Shown here: piece after piece, positions 44,801-54,566 of the stretch
Layout: each line of letters begins with the position of its first letter
Numbering within the stretch: the first letter of the stretch is position 1
From: Pseudomonas citrullilanati
GTDB taxonomy: Bacteria; Pseudomonadota; Gammaproteobacteria; Pseudomonadales; Pseudomonadaceae
Direction: 5' to 3'
DNA: 64,000 nt
Assembly: GCF_030580855.1 (NCBI RefSeq)
Contig: NZ_JAUQOP010000001.1
Span: 1-64,000, forward strand
Made by a program: the position numbers and the translations under genes
Notes under the pieces: generated by a model
Databases searched by the model: none
Seen by the model: the letters and a program-made list of their open reading frames with translations, nothing else
What the model was told of the DNA's origin: nothing

Positions 44801-47800
44801 GGATCTGCTGACCTTGCGCAGCGATTCGCTCGACAACCGTGGCGGCAGCGTCCGCGCCGACAAGGCGCTGCAGTTGCAGGTCGCGCAACTGGACAACCGC
44901 AGCAACGGCATCATCACCGGCAAGGCCCGTGTCGACTACGCAGGCGTGCGGCTGGACAACAGCGGCGGCCTGCTGACGAGCGCCGGCCCGCTGACCCTGA
45001 AGGCCGGCGAAGTCCAGAACGGCCTGGGTCGCGTCTCCAGCCAGGGCGATCTCACCGCCGTGATCGGCACCCTGCAACAGCAGGGCGGTGCGCTGGTGGC
45101 CCAAGGCAACTTGAGCCTGACTGGCAACACGCTGGATAACCGCAAGGGCGGACTGGTCGGCACCACGAAGGCGCTGGACGTGCAGGTCGGAGAGATCGAC
45201 AACCGCGCAGGCGAAGTGTCCGCAGGCCTGGGCTTGAAGATCGACGGCCAACGGCTGGACAACAGCGACGGCGGCAAACTCATCGCCAGCACGGACCTGG
45301 AATTGACAGTGGCCCAGCTCATCAACCAGAGCAAGGGTCTGGTCCACGCCCAAGGCCGCATGACGCTGATCGGCAGCACCCTGGACAATACCGGCGGCAC
45401 GCTTGACAGCCTCAAGGGCCTGGTGATTACGCTCGATCACGCACTGGCGAATAACCAGGGCCTGATCAACAGCGAAGGTGAGCTGGAGGTCAAGGCGGGC
45501 AGCCTCGACAACACCGCCGGCAACCTGGGCAGTGCCGGTGCGTTGTCGCTCGTCACCACGGGCTTGTTGATCAACCAGGGCGGTTCCATCAATACCGATG
45601 CCACCCTGACCCTGCAAAGCGCCGAGCTGGACAACCGCCACAAAGGCCTGATCTCGGGCAGCGCCGCGACCCAGGTCAGCACCGGCGCCTTCGATAACAG
45701 TCAGGGCGGACGCCTGATCACCAGCGACACGCTCAAGCTGACGGCCGCGCAGGTGACCAATGCCGCTGGCCGGATTGCCAGCAGCCAGGCCTTGACCGCG
45801 TCGGTCACCGGGCTGGACCAGCAACAAGGGGAGCTGTTCAGCAACACCCGCCTGAGCCTGGACCTGAACCAGGGCCAATTGAATAACCAGGGCGGTTTGA
45901 TCAATGCCACGGGCCTGTTGCTGCTGAGCAACCTCAAGGGCGTCAACAACCAGGGCGGTGAAATGTCCAGCCAGCAGGCGTTCACCCTGGCGGCGCAAAA
46001 CCTCGACAACAGCAGCGGCAAGCTGATCAGCCAACAAGGCTTGACCCTGCGGACGGTGCAGGCGTTGACCAACGCCAAAGGGGTCATCTCCGCTGCATCG
46101 GTGGACAGTCGCAGCGACAGCCTGGATAACCGTGACGGCCTGATCAGCAGCCGCGATCGGCTCGATGTGCATGTCGACACTTCACTCGACAACCAGCGCG
46201 GTTCGCTGGTGGCTGACGGCGCGCTGTCCGTGGTCGCTGGCCGCCTGGACAACCGCAGCGCCAGCGTCGCCGGTAAGGCCGGGCTCGACGTCACCGTCGA
46301 CACCTTGGATAACCGTCAAGGCACGCTGGTCAGCACCACCGACCTGACGTTGAAAGCGGCCAGCCTCGACAACCGCCAGGCCGGTTTGATCGGCGCGACA
46401 AAAGCGCTAGACCTCGACGTCGACGACCTCGACAACCGAGGCGGTGAATTGTCGGGCAATGCTGACGTCACGCTGGTCAGCCAGAGCCTCGACAACAGCG
46501 ACGGCGGCCAGGTGTTCGCCGGGCAAGCGCTGAAGCTGACCGTGGACAAACTGCTCAACCGCAACAAAGGCCTGCTCAGTGCCAAGACTCAGTTGAGCCT
46601 CGATGGCGCTTCCCTGGACAACAGCGGCGGTTACCTGGTCAGCCAACAGAACCAGCGCGTCGACCTCAGTGGCGACCTGACCAACAGCCAAGGCCAGCTC
46701 AGCAGCGAAGGCACGTTGACTGTCAGCGCCGCCAACCTGATAAATGCTGGCGGCAGCCTGTCCAGCGCCGCGGACCTGACCGTGAACAGCCTGGGGCGTC
46801 TCGACAACCAGGGCGGCGAACTGATCACCGACGGCGCATTGCGGCTCACCAGCCAGGCGCTGGACAACCGGCAGCAGGGCAACATCAGCGGCAAAGGCAC
46901 GGTCAGCGTCACCAGCGGCGCGTTCGACAACAGCCAGAACGGTCGCCTCAGCAGTGGCGGCACGCTGGACCTCAAGGCGGCCCAGGTCACCAACCGCGAC
47001 GGCGGCCGCATTGGCAGCCAAGGCGCGTTGACCGCTTCTGTTTCCGGGCTGGACCAGCAGGGTGGCACGCTGTTCAGCAATACGTCGTTGAGCCTGGACC
47101 TGAACAGCGGCCAGCTCGACAACCAGAATGGCCTGATCAACGCCCCCGGCGCACTGCTGCTGAAAAACCTCAACGGCGTGAACAACCAGGGCGGTGAAAT
47201 GTCCAGCCAACAGGCGTTCACCCTCGCGGCGCAAACCCTCAACAACAACGGCGGCCGGCTGCTCAGCAACCAGGGCCTGACCCTGCGCATTGCCCAGGCG
47301 CTGAACAACGTCAAGGGCCTGATCGGTGCGGCCACCATCGATGGCCGTGCGCAGAGCGTGAACAACAACGGCGGCACCCTCACCAGTCGCGGCAACCTCG
47401 TCCTGACGATCGATCAACAACTGGATAACCAGGCGCAAGGTCTCATCAGTGCCACGCAGTTGCTGGCCCTCACCAGCGGCAATTTGAACAACCAGGGCGG
47501 CAGTGTGCTGGCGGGTGGCGCTTTGGTCCTCAACGCCATGGCCCTGGACAACAGCGCCAACGGCCTGATCAATGCCCAGGCCAACCTCACCCTCGGCGCC
47601 GATTCGCTGGACTCCAGCAACGGCGGCGAAGTCTCGGCCAAGGGCGACCTGAACCTGACCCTGGCGGCCCTGACCCAGAATGGCGGGCGCCTCTTGGGCG
47701 AGCAAGCCCTCACCCTGACCCTGGGCGGCCATGACCTGGGCAACCGCAACGGCCTGATCACCGCCAAAGGCCCGCTGACCCTCAACGGCTTGCGCGACCT

Positions 47801-50800
47801 GAACAACCAGGGCGGCGAAATCTCCAGCAGCCAGGGCTTCGAGCTCAGCGGCCGGACACTCGATAACAGCGGCGGCAAACTGATCAGCAGCCAGAACCTG
47901 GGCCTCAAGGGCACCAGCCTGGTCAACCAGGGTGGCCTGATCTCCGGCTGGCAAGGGCTGCAGGTCAGCGGCGCGAACCTGGACAACCGCAACAACGGCA
48001 CGCTCTCCAGCCGCCATGGCGACGTCGGCGTCGCACTCACCGGTGCGCTGCTCAACAGCGGCGCCGGTGCGCTGGTCGGCCAGCAACAGCTCACCGTCAG
48101 CGCAGCCAGCCTGGACAACAGCAACGGCGGGATCCTGTCCAGCGGTGCCGACCAGACCTTGACCGTCACCGGCTTGCTGAACAACGCCCAAGGTGGGTTG
48201 ATCGACAGCGGCGCGCTGCTGGTGATGAACGCCATGACCCTGGGCAACGCGAGCGGCACCGTCAACGCTCAAAAAGCCTTGAACTTCACCGGCACCAGCC
48301 TCGACAACAGCGGCGGCAACCTGATCGGCAATGCCGCCGTGACCCTGGACCTGCTCGGCGCCCTGACCAACACCCAAGGCAAGATCGCCAGCGTCGGCCC
48401 GCTGCGGCTCGAACGCGCCACGCAAACCGACAACCAGGGCGGCCAGATCGCCAGCCAAGGCCTGCTGACCCTGCTCACCGGTGGCCTGGACAACCGTAAC
48501 AAAGGCACCGTCGCCGCCAATGACCAACTCATCCTGACCGCCACCGGCGCGCTGCAGAACGACGCCGATGGCTTGATCTACAGCCAGAACAGCGGCGTGC
48601 AGATCGATGCGGCCAGCGTCTCCAACGGCAAGGGCGTGGTGCAAAGCCAGGGCGCCCTCAACCTCACCGTGGCGGGCAATATCGACAACCAGAGCGGCCG
48701 CCTCCAAGCCAAGAGCGGTGACGTGACCCTCATCGGCCGCGACCTCGACAACCGCGGCGGCGTCCTCGCCAGCCTCCAGGGCCTGCTCAGCACCCAACTG
48801 ACCGGCGTGCTGAAAAACGGCTACGACCTCAACAACAACCGCCAGGGCGGCATCACCCAGGCCCAGCGCCTGAACCTGACTGCCCTGGGCGGGCTGGATA
48901 ACTACGGCGGGCGCGTCTCGGCCCAGGGCGGCGACGCCATCGTCGTCACACGCAACGTCGACAACCGCAACGGCGGCCTCTACGCCAAAGGCAAGGTCAA
49001 CGTCACCGGCAACGACTTCGATAACAGCGGCGACAACGACGGCCAGATCGCCGGCAGCCAGATCGACCTGAACCTGACCGGCGTGCTGGACAACCGCCTG
49101 GGCATCATCGAGAGCGACAGCACCCTGGCGATCAAGGCGGCGCGTCTTGATAACCAGACCGGGCAATTGCGGGCGTTGGGGGCGGGGGGCAAGACCGATT
49201 TCCAGATTGGTGGGGTGTTTGATAACCGTAATGGGGTTTTGGAGAGTGCTAACAGTGACCTGACCCTCAATGCCGCGAGCTTCCAGAACCAGGGCGGCAG
49301 GCTGTTGCATGTGGGCAGCGGCACCTTCGATATCTCCACGGCCAATATCACCAACGCAGGCGGCAGCCTCGTGACGCGCGGAGGGCTCACGCTTACGGCT
49401 GACAGTTGGACCAACAGCAGCGTGATCCAGGCGGGAAGGTTGACGGTCAATGTCAACAACCTGACCCAGACGAGTACTGGGCAATTGCTGGCGTCCACCA
49501 GCCTGGTGGGCAGCGGGGGGAATTGGAGCAACGAGGGGTTGGTTGCCAGTGATGGTACGGCCAGTCTTACTCTGAGCGGCAGTTATAGCGGTAATGGGCG
49601 CTATAGCAGCCGGGGTGACCTGGCACTCATGGCGGCCTCGATGAGCCTGGGCAGTGCAGGCAGTGTCGCCAGCGGCGGCACCTCCACGATCGGTGTCACT
49701 GGGCTACTCAACAACGAGGGGCGGATGACGTCCGCCTCCGAAATGGTTGTCAACGCCGGTTCAATCAACAACTTCGGAACCCTGGGCAGCACCGGCAACC
49801 TTCGGTTGGCTGCGTCCAGCCTGCTGAACCAGAATGGTTTGATCTTCAGCGGCGCCGACATGGCGCTGCGAGTCAACAACTTCACCAACCGTTATGCCGA
49901 TGTCTATGGCATTGGCAACGTCAGCATCAGCCGCGATGACAGCAATGGCTGGAGTGCTTCGATTGCCAATATCTCGGCTTCGATCGAAAGCGGCGGTGAC
50001 TTGACCCTGGCCGCCGATCATATCGAGAACCGCAAGGATGTGTTCGAGGCTTCGGGTGGGTTGGTTTCGGGTGCGATTGGGGTGCAGTGTTATTCGTGTT
50101 CGTCGTTTGATGGCTTTGAACCCCATTTTCCCGGGTATCTGGTTTGGGTGGAAAACTACCAGTCGCAGATCGTCCAGGACTCTGCTTCCGCCAGTTTGAC
50201 GGCAGGTCGAAATTTTATCGGTAACGGGCGAGAGCTGCTGAACAACGCCTCCACGATCAGCGCAGGCAGCGACCTGACGTTGAACCTGCAGAACTTCACT
50301 AACCAGGGGGCGGCGGTTGGGAATTACAGCGTAAGACGTTCGCTCAATGCCCCGGGCGAAAACCTGAGTGCGTGGCGGGCGATCATGGATTACAACGCCG
50401 CCAATGACCCTTCTTATGATTCGGGTCCCGCCGGGTATTTGAATGGTGATTTCATCAGCCCGAACTTGCATGTATGGAACAGCCAAGGGGTTGAATCTCT
50501 GTCCCGCATAGGTGGCCGTCGTGCGGGTGGCGAGGCAATGCGTTACATCCGCTTTGGGTCAATATGGGTGGAGTATGACGGTGGAAACTACGGCTTTACT
50601 CCCGCGCATTACAGCGACGGAGTACGGACCGAAGTCCCCAATTTTGTTAAAAACGCCGCCTTCTTTGAAAACACCATCACCTACGATGGCCCGTCGACTT
50701 TCGCAAACGCGGTGGTACAGGCCGGCGGCGCAGTGCACATCAATGCAAGCCAGAACCTAACCAACAGCGTCGTTCGCGAAGGTGTCACGTTAAGTCCCGG

Positions 50801-53800
50801 CGCCTCGAAATTAGGCTCCACCCAACTCGGCGGCCAGGTGGCCCCGGCGGTCATACAGATCAATGGGCAGCTCCCACCCAATCTCGCCCAACAACAGGTC
50901 AACCCACTGACCTTGCCGGGCTTCAGCCTACCCACGGGGCAAAACGGCCTGTTTCGTTTGAGCGGCCAAGGGGGATCGGCCCAGCAAGCGACCCAAGCTA
51001 ATACCGCGCCACAAAGCTGGAACATGAGCAGCGCCTCCATCAGCACGGCCCAGCGTCAGCAGGACTTGCCGGATACCCAGGCGCGTAGCGTGCAGATCGG
51101 TGCGAGCGCCCCAGTGGCCTCCAGCGACCGACAACTGACCACGACCACTCGTCAAACCACCGACAGCAATGTCAGCGCCAGTGCCCTCAATGTCAGTGCG
51201 CCCGTCGAAAGCGGCCACTCAACTCCAATGCCGGCCCACAACAGCGGCGCTGTCATCGTCACCCAAGTGGGTGCCGTCAATGTCGATGGCGCCAGCCCGA
51301 CCCCAACCACCAACCTCGTCCCGCTGGCGGGGAATGTGGTCACCACGCCAACGGCCAGCCAGACCGTCACGCGGGTTCAGGGCTTGCCGGACACCTCGTT
51401 CAAAACCAACCCACAGAAATACCTGATCGAAACCAACCCGGTGCTCACCGACCTCAAGCCATTCATGAGTTCGGACTACCTGTTGGAAAAGCTCGGCTAC
51501 AACCCGGATGCCAGTGCCAAGCGTCTAGGCGATGGTTTCTATGAGCAGAAGATGCTCCAGGAAGCCGTCGTCGCCCGCACCGGTCAGCGCTTCATCGACG
51601 GCCAGACCTCCAACGAGGATATGTTCAAGTACCTGATGAACAACGCCATCGCCAGCAAGCAAGAGCTCGGCTTGTCGATGGGCGTGACGCTGACGTCGGA
51701 GCAGGTCGCGGCGCTGACCCACGATATTGTCTGGCTTGAAGAGCATGAGGTGAACGGCGAGAAAGTCCTGGTGCCGGTGCTGTACATGGCCCAGGCCAAC
51801 AATCGCCTGGCGCCTAATGGGGCGTTGATTCAAGGGGCGGATGTCAAGTTGATTGCCGGCCGGGATTTGAATAATGCCGGGACTTTGCGTGCGACCAAGG
51901 ACCTTAGTGCCACGGCTGGCAACGATATAGTAAACAGTGGACTGGTCGAAGCGGGTAATCGATTGGATCTGTTGGCGGGCAATAATCTCGTCAATAGAGC
52001 AGGTGGCGTTGTTACCGGGCGGGATGTGAGTCTACTCGCAGCAGCAGGTGACGTGATCATCGAGCGTTCCATGGCCGCCACTGGGGACAACACGCATCTA
52101 CACAGGGAATACGTCGACAGTGCTGCGCGCGTCGAGGCTGCGAATGATCTGAGTATTAATGCTGGGCGTGATTTCATCAGCAACGGTGGCGTGCTCGAGA
52201 GCGGACGAGACACCAGCATCAATGCGGGTCGCGACGCCAATATCGTTACCGCTGAACAGCGAAACAGCTCGAATCTAGGTGGGAAACAAGGTTCCAGTAC
52301 CACTCAATATGGATCCACACTCGACATCGGCCGCGACCTATCGGTGCGTGCTGGCCGGGACCTTGCAGAGATCGGCAGTCAGATCGAAGCCAAGCGCGAC
52401 ATTGGCATGACGGCCGTCGAAAATATACTGCTGAGCTCTGCGGCGGACGAAAGTCACTCTTATTCCAAGTCCAAAAAACTTACGACACAAGAAGATCACG
52501 TTAAGCAGGTAGGCAGCACGCTGACTGCTGGCGGCGATGTTTCCCTCAGTGCTGGCAAGGACATGAGACTGATCTCGTCCCGCGTTGCTGCTGGCGACGA
52601 AGCCTATCTGATAGCCGGTGAAAAACTTGAACTACTAGCTGCGCAAGACAGTGATTACTCACTGTATGACAAGAAGAAAAAGGGCAGTTGGGGTAGCAAG
52701 CAAACCAAGCGTGATGAAGTCACCAAAATCACCCATGTCGGAAGCGAGATAACAACCGGCGGCGATCTGGTGCTGATCAGCGGCGGGGATCAGAGGTATC
52801 AGGTTGCCAAACTGGCCAGCGGTGACGACCTGACGTTACAAAGTGGCGGTTCAGTTACCTTCGAAGGGGTGAAAGATCTCCACCAAGAGAGCCACGAGAA
52901 GACCAACAACAGCGCTTTTTGGGTTTCATCAAAAGGTAAAGGAAACACTGATGAAACCTTCCGCCAAACTCAAATGAAGGCTGCTGGCGATATCGTAATT
53001 AATGCTGTCAATGGTCTGACAATCGATATCAAACAGGTTGATCAGCAAACTGTTAGTCAATCCATCGATGCAATGGTAAAGGCCGATCCTCAATTGGCTT
53101 GGTTGAAGCAGGCTGAAGCGCGCGGTGATGTGGATTGGCGCCAAGTTAAGGAGATTCACGAGTCTTTCAAGTACAGCAATTCCGGTCTGGGGCCTGCTTC
53201 TCAAATCATCATCGCGATCCTTATGGCCGCGTTTGTTGGGCCTGCCGTGGCAGGTATGGCTGGAGGAGGCGTGGGAGGCGGTATGGTTGGTGCTGTTGCG
53301 TCGAATGCGGCGACGAACGCAACAGTCAGTACCGTCAATAACCGTGGCGATCTTGGCGCGGTATTCAAGGACGTGACCTCCTCGGATGCGATGAAAGGTT
53401 ATGTCATCTCGGCGGCCACTGCCGGGCTCACGGCAGCATATTTCAACGGCTGGACTGGCACCACGACTAATACGGTAACGGGCAAGATCATTACCCCCTC
53501 TTTGAGCACTTGGAGTGGAGTCGGTCAGTTCGCCGCTAATCAGGCGTTACAGAACGGTACGTCCATGCTTTTAAGCAAGGCATTGGGGCAAGGGGGCAGC
53601 GCGAGTGATGCATTGAAAGGTGCGTTGTTCAATACCCTGGCGGCGGCCAGTTTCAACGCTATTGGGGATTACACCAAAGGAGTTCTAGCTGACGGTTCTT
53701 TGCCGAAGATCGCCGTTCACGCGATGGTAGGAGGTTTGCTGGCAGAAGCAACTGGCGGAGATTTCAGAACCGGTGCCCTGGCAGCAGGGGCGAACGAGGC

Positions 53801-54566
53801 GCTCGTTACGCATCTCAACACGCTGGTTAAAGGTAATGAAGATCTGTTGAGTATGAGCTCACAAATTATTGGCGTTTTGGCCGCAGCGGCGCAAGAGGAT
53901 GCGGATGCCAGCAAGATGGATAAGGGCGGCTGGATTGCCAAAAATGCTACGCAGTACAACTTTTTGGGTGATCACGGCTATGGGCAGGCAGCAGCGTCGC
54001 TTGCTGAATATATGCAACGCAACGGTGCGACTGCCGAGGAGATTGCACAGGCGCAACAAGACCTCGCGCGGGGGCAAGGTTTTGATGGCGTTCTACCTGC
54101 TAACGAATTCGTTAAAGCGTGGGGCGAATTCATGGCTGCAGAGGCTGCAGGGTTGGGGCTACTCTCCTTTATAGGGAAGCTTGGTTTGTGGGGGGGGAAA
54201 GCAACCCCGTCTGTCGTAACCGATCTCGGGAAAGTTTCATTTGATGCTGCTAATGGGGTCGGAACTATATATTCTCCAAAAGTGACATTGAGTGCTGGTG
54301 AGGTTATATTTGACGATTTTGCTGTTGGTACGTCGAAAGGTTTTATGGGCTATGGTCCGGACGGGGCTGCTGAATTAGTCGGGCCGCTTAAAAAACTCCT
54401 AGAGTACTCTAGGTCTCAAGGCGGCACGACTGTGACCTTAAGGGGTTATTATGCATCCGAAGAGGGCGCGGCATTAGGTGCGGGGAAAGTGGGTGAGAGG
54501 TTTTCTTTTAGTTTTCCTGCTACGAAGGAAGGTCTTAAGAATTTCTTAAGGGAGCTTAAAAAATGA
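41805..54566 (+). CDS. cdiA: CdiA-like contact-dependent inhibition toxin / filamentous haemagglutinin (TpsA)
   Basis: The gene encodes 4253 residues. A long signal peptide (to about residue 49, MWAQA) leads into the TPS secretion domain (about 50-300) with NPNL (about 115) and NPYGIT (about 156). Residues about 265-2730 are FHA repeats of roughly 20 residues (LDNxxGxL). Residues about 2760-3340 are non-repetitive and may hold the receptor-binding and periplasmic-anchor parts. Haemagglutinin repeats (about 3346-3736, LIAGRDLNNAGTL-type) and a DUF637-like pretoxin (about 3793-4045) follow. The motif NATQYNFL (4047-4054) marks the toxin junction. The last ~200 residues are AT-rich and unassigned. 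ATG 41805 follows a TTG two codons upstream. An adhesin-only role is possible, but the immunity-like gene overlapping the stop supports CDI. Confidence 0.92.
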   Translation: MDDRQYAFLARQPSAALQTRERFCGMPKRGLAFLLANVMFWQPMWAQADGIAVSAPGTGLDRAGNGVPIVNIARPNGNGLSHNQFSDYNVGSNGVILNNATARTQSTQLGGIILGNPNLTGTAATTILNEVNGGNPSQLRGYTEVAGQSARVIVANPYGITCNGCGFINSPQVTLSTGKPVVENGQLDRYQVDQGSVTVEGAGLNATNVDRFEIITRSAKINAEIQAKNLAIVAGRNDVNAATLDATARADDGSAKPQLAIDSSALGGMYAGAIKLVGTEAGVGVKLDGKLIASGGDIQLDANGHLSLADASATGAVNVKAASADVQGAVYAGSALNVQTQGNLNNQRTLAARDSITLKADGQLTNSGIIEAGVNGDNTRNATGDVSLTAQNLSNSASVIASRNLTTSVAQTLNNQGGTLSAGQAGTLNAGTLDNQNKGRLLSSGTLDVTANKLINAQGLVSGNGNLTANVGQLNNSNGELNSLSNVTLRVASLDNVAGLVAAGQVLDINASGRVNNQGGRLTASKGAQLAAASLDNTAGRLLSDGALTARLSTQLLNQAGLLSSAGLLTLDAASLDNRQGGVVTTVQAATLKLGNLDNRGGEVSSQGALALTGTALDNSDRGKLIAYGDLGLTLDRLTNQAKGSISTRAALTIDAGQLDNRQGSLYARQGLNLGLRGQLLNAQGSVKSDAAATVKAAQMNNDAGQLSSIGALDLDSAGALSNVGGSLISSDTLLLKAGQVNNAAGRIASAKALDASVSGLEQQNGQLVSNTRLSLDLNHGQLNNQGGLISAPGNLLLKNLAAVSNRNGEISSDQAFSVNATSLDNSAGLIASKQSLDLVIAQALNNAKGLISAKGLNVRAANLDNSGGTLGSNADLAVSIDGTLTNLDGELSSAGLTRLNAMALDNGNGQVLGDNALTVRLGGALDNRNGVLGSGKAVDIESASLNNSNGGQLVSDGTLSARISGLLDNQDQGEVTAKGALDLQTGRLDNRAGRLTGKDLLTLRSDSLDNRGGSVRADKALQLQVAQLDNRSNGIITGKARVDYAGVRLDNSGGLLTSAGPLTLKAGEVQNGLGRVSSQGDLTAVIGTLQQQGGALVAQGNLSLTGNTLDNRKGGLVGTTKALDVQVGEIDNRAGEVSAGLGLKIDGQRLDNSDGGKLIASTDLELTVAQLINQSKGLVHAQGRMTLIGSTLDNTGGTLDSLKGLVITLDHALANNQGLINSEGELEVKAGSLDNTAGNLGSAGALSLVTTGLLINQGGSINTDATLTLQSAELDNRHKGLISGSAATQVSTGAFDNSQGGRLITSDTLKLTAAQVTNAAGRIASSQALTASVTGLDQQQGELFSNTRLSLDLNQGQLNNQGGLINATGLLLLSNLKGVNNQGGEMSSQQAFTLAAQNLDNSSGKLISQQGLTLRTVQALTNAKGVISAASVDSRSDSLDNRDGLISSRDRLDVHVDTSLDNQRGSLVADGALSVVAGRLDNRSASVAGKAGLDVTVDTLDNRQGTLVSTTDLTLKAASLDNRQAGLIGATKALDLDVDDLDNRGGELSGNADVTLVSQSLDNSDGGQVFAGQALKLTVDKLLNRNKGLLSAKTQLSLDGASLDNSGGYLVSQQNQRVDLSGDLTNSQGQLSSEGTLTVSAANLINAGGSLSSAADLTVNSLGRLDNQGGELITDGALRLTSQALDNRQQGNISGKGTVSVTSGAFDNSQNGRLSSGGTLDLKAAQVTNRDGGRIGSQGALTASVSGLDQQGGTLFSNTSLSLDLNSGQLDNQNGLINAPGALLLKNLNGVNNQGGEMSSQQAFTLAAQTLNNNGGRLLSNQGLTLRIAQALNNVKGLIGAATIDGRAQSVNNNGGTLTSRGNLVLTIDQQLDNQAQGLISATQLLALTSGNLNNQGGSVLAGGALVLNAMALDNSANGLINAQANLTLGADSLDSSNGGEVSAKGDLNLTLAALTQNGGRLLGEQALTLTLGGHDLGNRNGLITAKGPLTLNGLRDLNNQGGEISSSQGFELSGRTLDNSGGKLISSQNLGLKGTSLVNQGGLISGWQGLQVSGANLDNRNNGTLSSRHGDVGVALTGALLNSGAGALVGQQQLTVSAASLDNSNGGILSSGADQTLTVTGLLNNAQGGLIDSGALLVMNAMTLGNASGTVNAQKALNFTGTSLDNSGGNLIGNAAVTLDLLGALTNTQGKIASVGPLRLERATQTDNQGGQIASQGLLTLLTGGLDNRNKGTVAANDQLILTATGALQNDADGLIYSQNSGVQIDAASVSNGKGVVQSQGALNLTVAGNIDNQSGRLQAKSGDVTLIGRDLDNRGGVLASLQGLLSTQLTGVLKNGYDLNNNRQGGITQAQRLNLTALGGLDNYGGRVSAQGGDAIVVTRNVDNRNGGLYAKGKVNVTGNDFDNSGDNDGQIAGSQIDLNLTGVLDNRLGIIESDSTLAIKAARLDNQTGQLRALGAGGKTDFQIGGVFDNRNGVLESANSDLTLNAASFQNQGGRLLHVGSGTFDISTANITNAGGSLVTRGGLTLTADSWTNSSVIQAGRLTVNVNNLTQTSTGQLLASTSLVGSGGNWSNEGLVASDGTASLTLSGSYSGNGRYSSRGDLALMAASMSLGSAGSVASGGTSTIGVTGLLNNEGRMTSASEMVVNAGSINNFGTLGSTGNLRLAASSLLNQNGLIFSGADMALRVNNFTNRYADVYGIGNVSISRDDSNGWSASIANISASIESGGDLTLAADHIENRKDVFEASGGLVSGAIGVQCYSCSSFDGFEPHFPGYLVWVENYQSQIVQDSASASLTAGRNFIGNGRELLNNASTISAGSDLTLNLQNFTNQGAAVGNYSVRRSLNAPGENLSAWRAIMDYNAANDPSYDSGPAGYLNGDFISPNLHVWNSQGVESLSRIGGRRAGGEAMRYIRFGSIWVEYDGGNYGFTPAHYSDGVRTEVPNFVKNAAFFENTITYDGPSTFANAVVQAGGAVHINASQNLTNSVVREGVTLSPGASKLGSTQLGGQVAPAVIQINGQLPPNLAQQQVNPLTLPGFSLPTGQNGLFRLSGQGGSAQQATQANTAPQSWNMSSASISTAQRQQDLPDTQARSVQIGASAPVASSDRQLTTTTRQTTDSNVSASALNVSAPVESGHSTPMPAHNSGAVIVTQVGAVNVDGASPTPTTNLVPLAGNVVTTPTASQTVTRVQGLPDTSFKTNPQKYLIETNPVLTDLKPFMSSDYLLEKLGYNPDASAKRLGDGFYEQKMLQEAVVARTGQRFIDGQTSNEDMFKYLMNNAIASKQELGLSMGVTLTSEQVAALTHDIVWLEEHEVNGEKVLVPVLYMAQANNRLAPNGALIQGADVKLIAGRDLNNAGTLRATKDLSATAGNDIVNSGLVEAGNRLDLLAGNNLVNRAGGVVTGRDVSLLAAAGDVIIERSMAATGDNTHLHREYVDSAARVEAANDLSINAGRDFISNGGVLESGRDTSINAGRDANIVTAEQRNSSNLGGKQGSSTTQYGSTLDIGRDLSVRAGRDLAEIGSQIEAKRDIGMTAVENILLSSAADESHSYSKSKKLTTQEDHVKQVGSTLTAGGDVSLSAGKDMRLISSRVAAGDEAYLIAGEKLELLAAQDSDYSLYDKKKKGSWGSKQTKRDEVTKITHVGSEITTGGDLVLISGGDQRYQVAKLASGDDLTLQSGGSVTFEGVKDLHQESHEKTNNSAFWVSSKGKGNTDETFRQTQMKAAGDIVINAVNGLTIDIKQVDQQTVSQSIDAMVKADPQLAWLKQAEARGDVDWRQVKEIHESFKYSNSGLGPASQIIIAILMAAFVGPAVAGMAGGGVGGGMVGAVASNAATNATVSTVNNRGDLGAVFKDVTSSDAMKGYVISAATAGLTAAYFNGWTGTTTNTVTGKIITPSLSTWSGVGQFAANQALQNGTSMLLSKALGQGGSASDALKGALFNTLAAASFNAIGDYTKGVLADGSLPKIAVHAMVGGLLAEATGGDFRTGALAAGANEALVTHLNTLVKGNEDLLSMSSQIIGVLAAAAQEDADASKMDKGGWIAKNATQYNFLGDHGYGQAAASLAEYMQRNGATAEEIAQAQQDLARGQGFDGVLPANEFVKAWGEFMAAEAAGLGLLSFIGKLGLWGGKATPSVVTDLGKVSFDAANGVGTIYSPKVTLSAGEVIFDDFAVGTSKGFMGYGPDGAAELVGPLKKLLEYSRSQGGTTVTLRGYYASEEGAALGAGKVGERFSFSFPATKEGLKNFLRELKK
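44039..47325 (+). repeat. Three higher-order repeats of about 325 bp within cdiA
   Basis: Copies begin near 44039, 45768 and 47003. Each encodes the same order of segments: GRIAS, then a GLxQQ-type turn, SNTRLSLDLN, LNNQGGLI, GEMSSQQAF and a closing QALNNAKGLIS. They are longer than the basic 20-residue repeat and are diverged, so the array grew by block duplication. A fourth partial copy starts near 47816. Confidence 0.75.
53943..54566 (+). other. CdiA-CT: variable C-terminal toxin region
   Basis: After NATQYNFLGDHG (from residue 4047) there is a helical entry segment rich in Ala/Glu (YMQRNGATAEEIAQAQQDLA, then EFMAAEAAGLGLLSFIG). A terminal domain of about 115 residues follows, with VSFDAANGVGTIYSPKVTLS, EVIFDDFAVG and TTVTLRGYYASEEGAALG, ending FLRELKK. 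The terminal domain reads as beta-rich. Candidate polar residues are the EE pair in SEEG and several Asp; no HNH, deaminase, pore or EndoU motif was found. Base composition falls toward the AT-rich immunity genes. The function is unknown to me. Confidence 0.6.

Noticed and set aside
43584..46172. 862-codon minus-strand open frame opposite cdiA
   Set aside because: Same cause: the periodic repeat of cdiA keeps the opposite strand open.
46407..49484. 1025-codon minus-strand open frame opposite cdiA
   Set aside because: It is produced by the repeated GC-rich codons of the FHA repeats. The sequence is repetitive in step with cdiA and has no recognisable domain or ribosome site.
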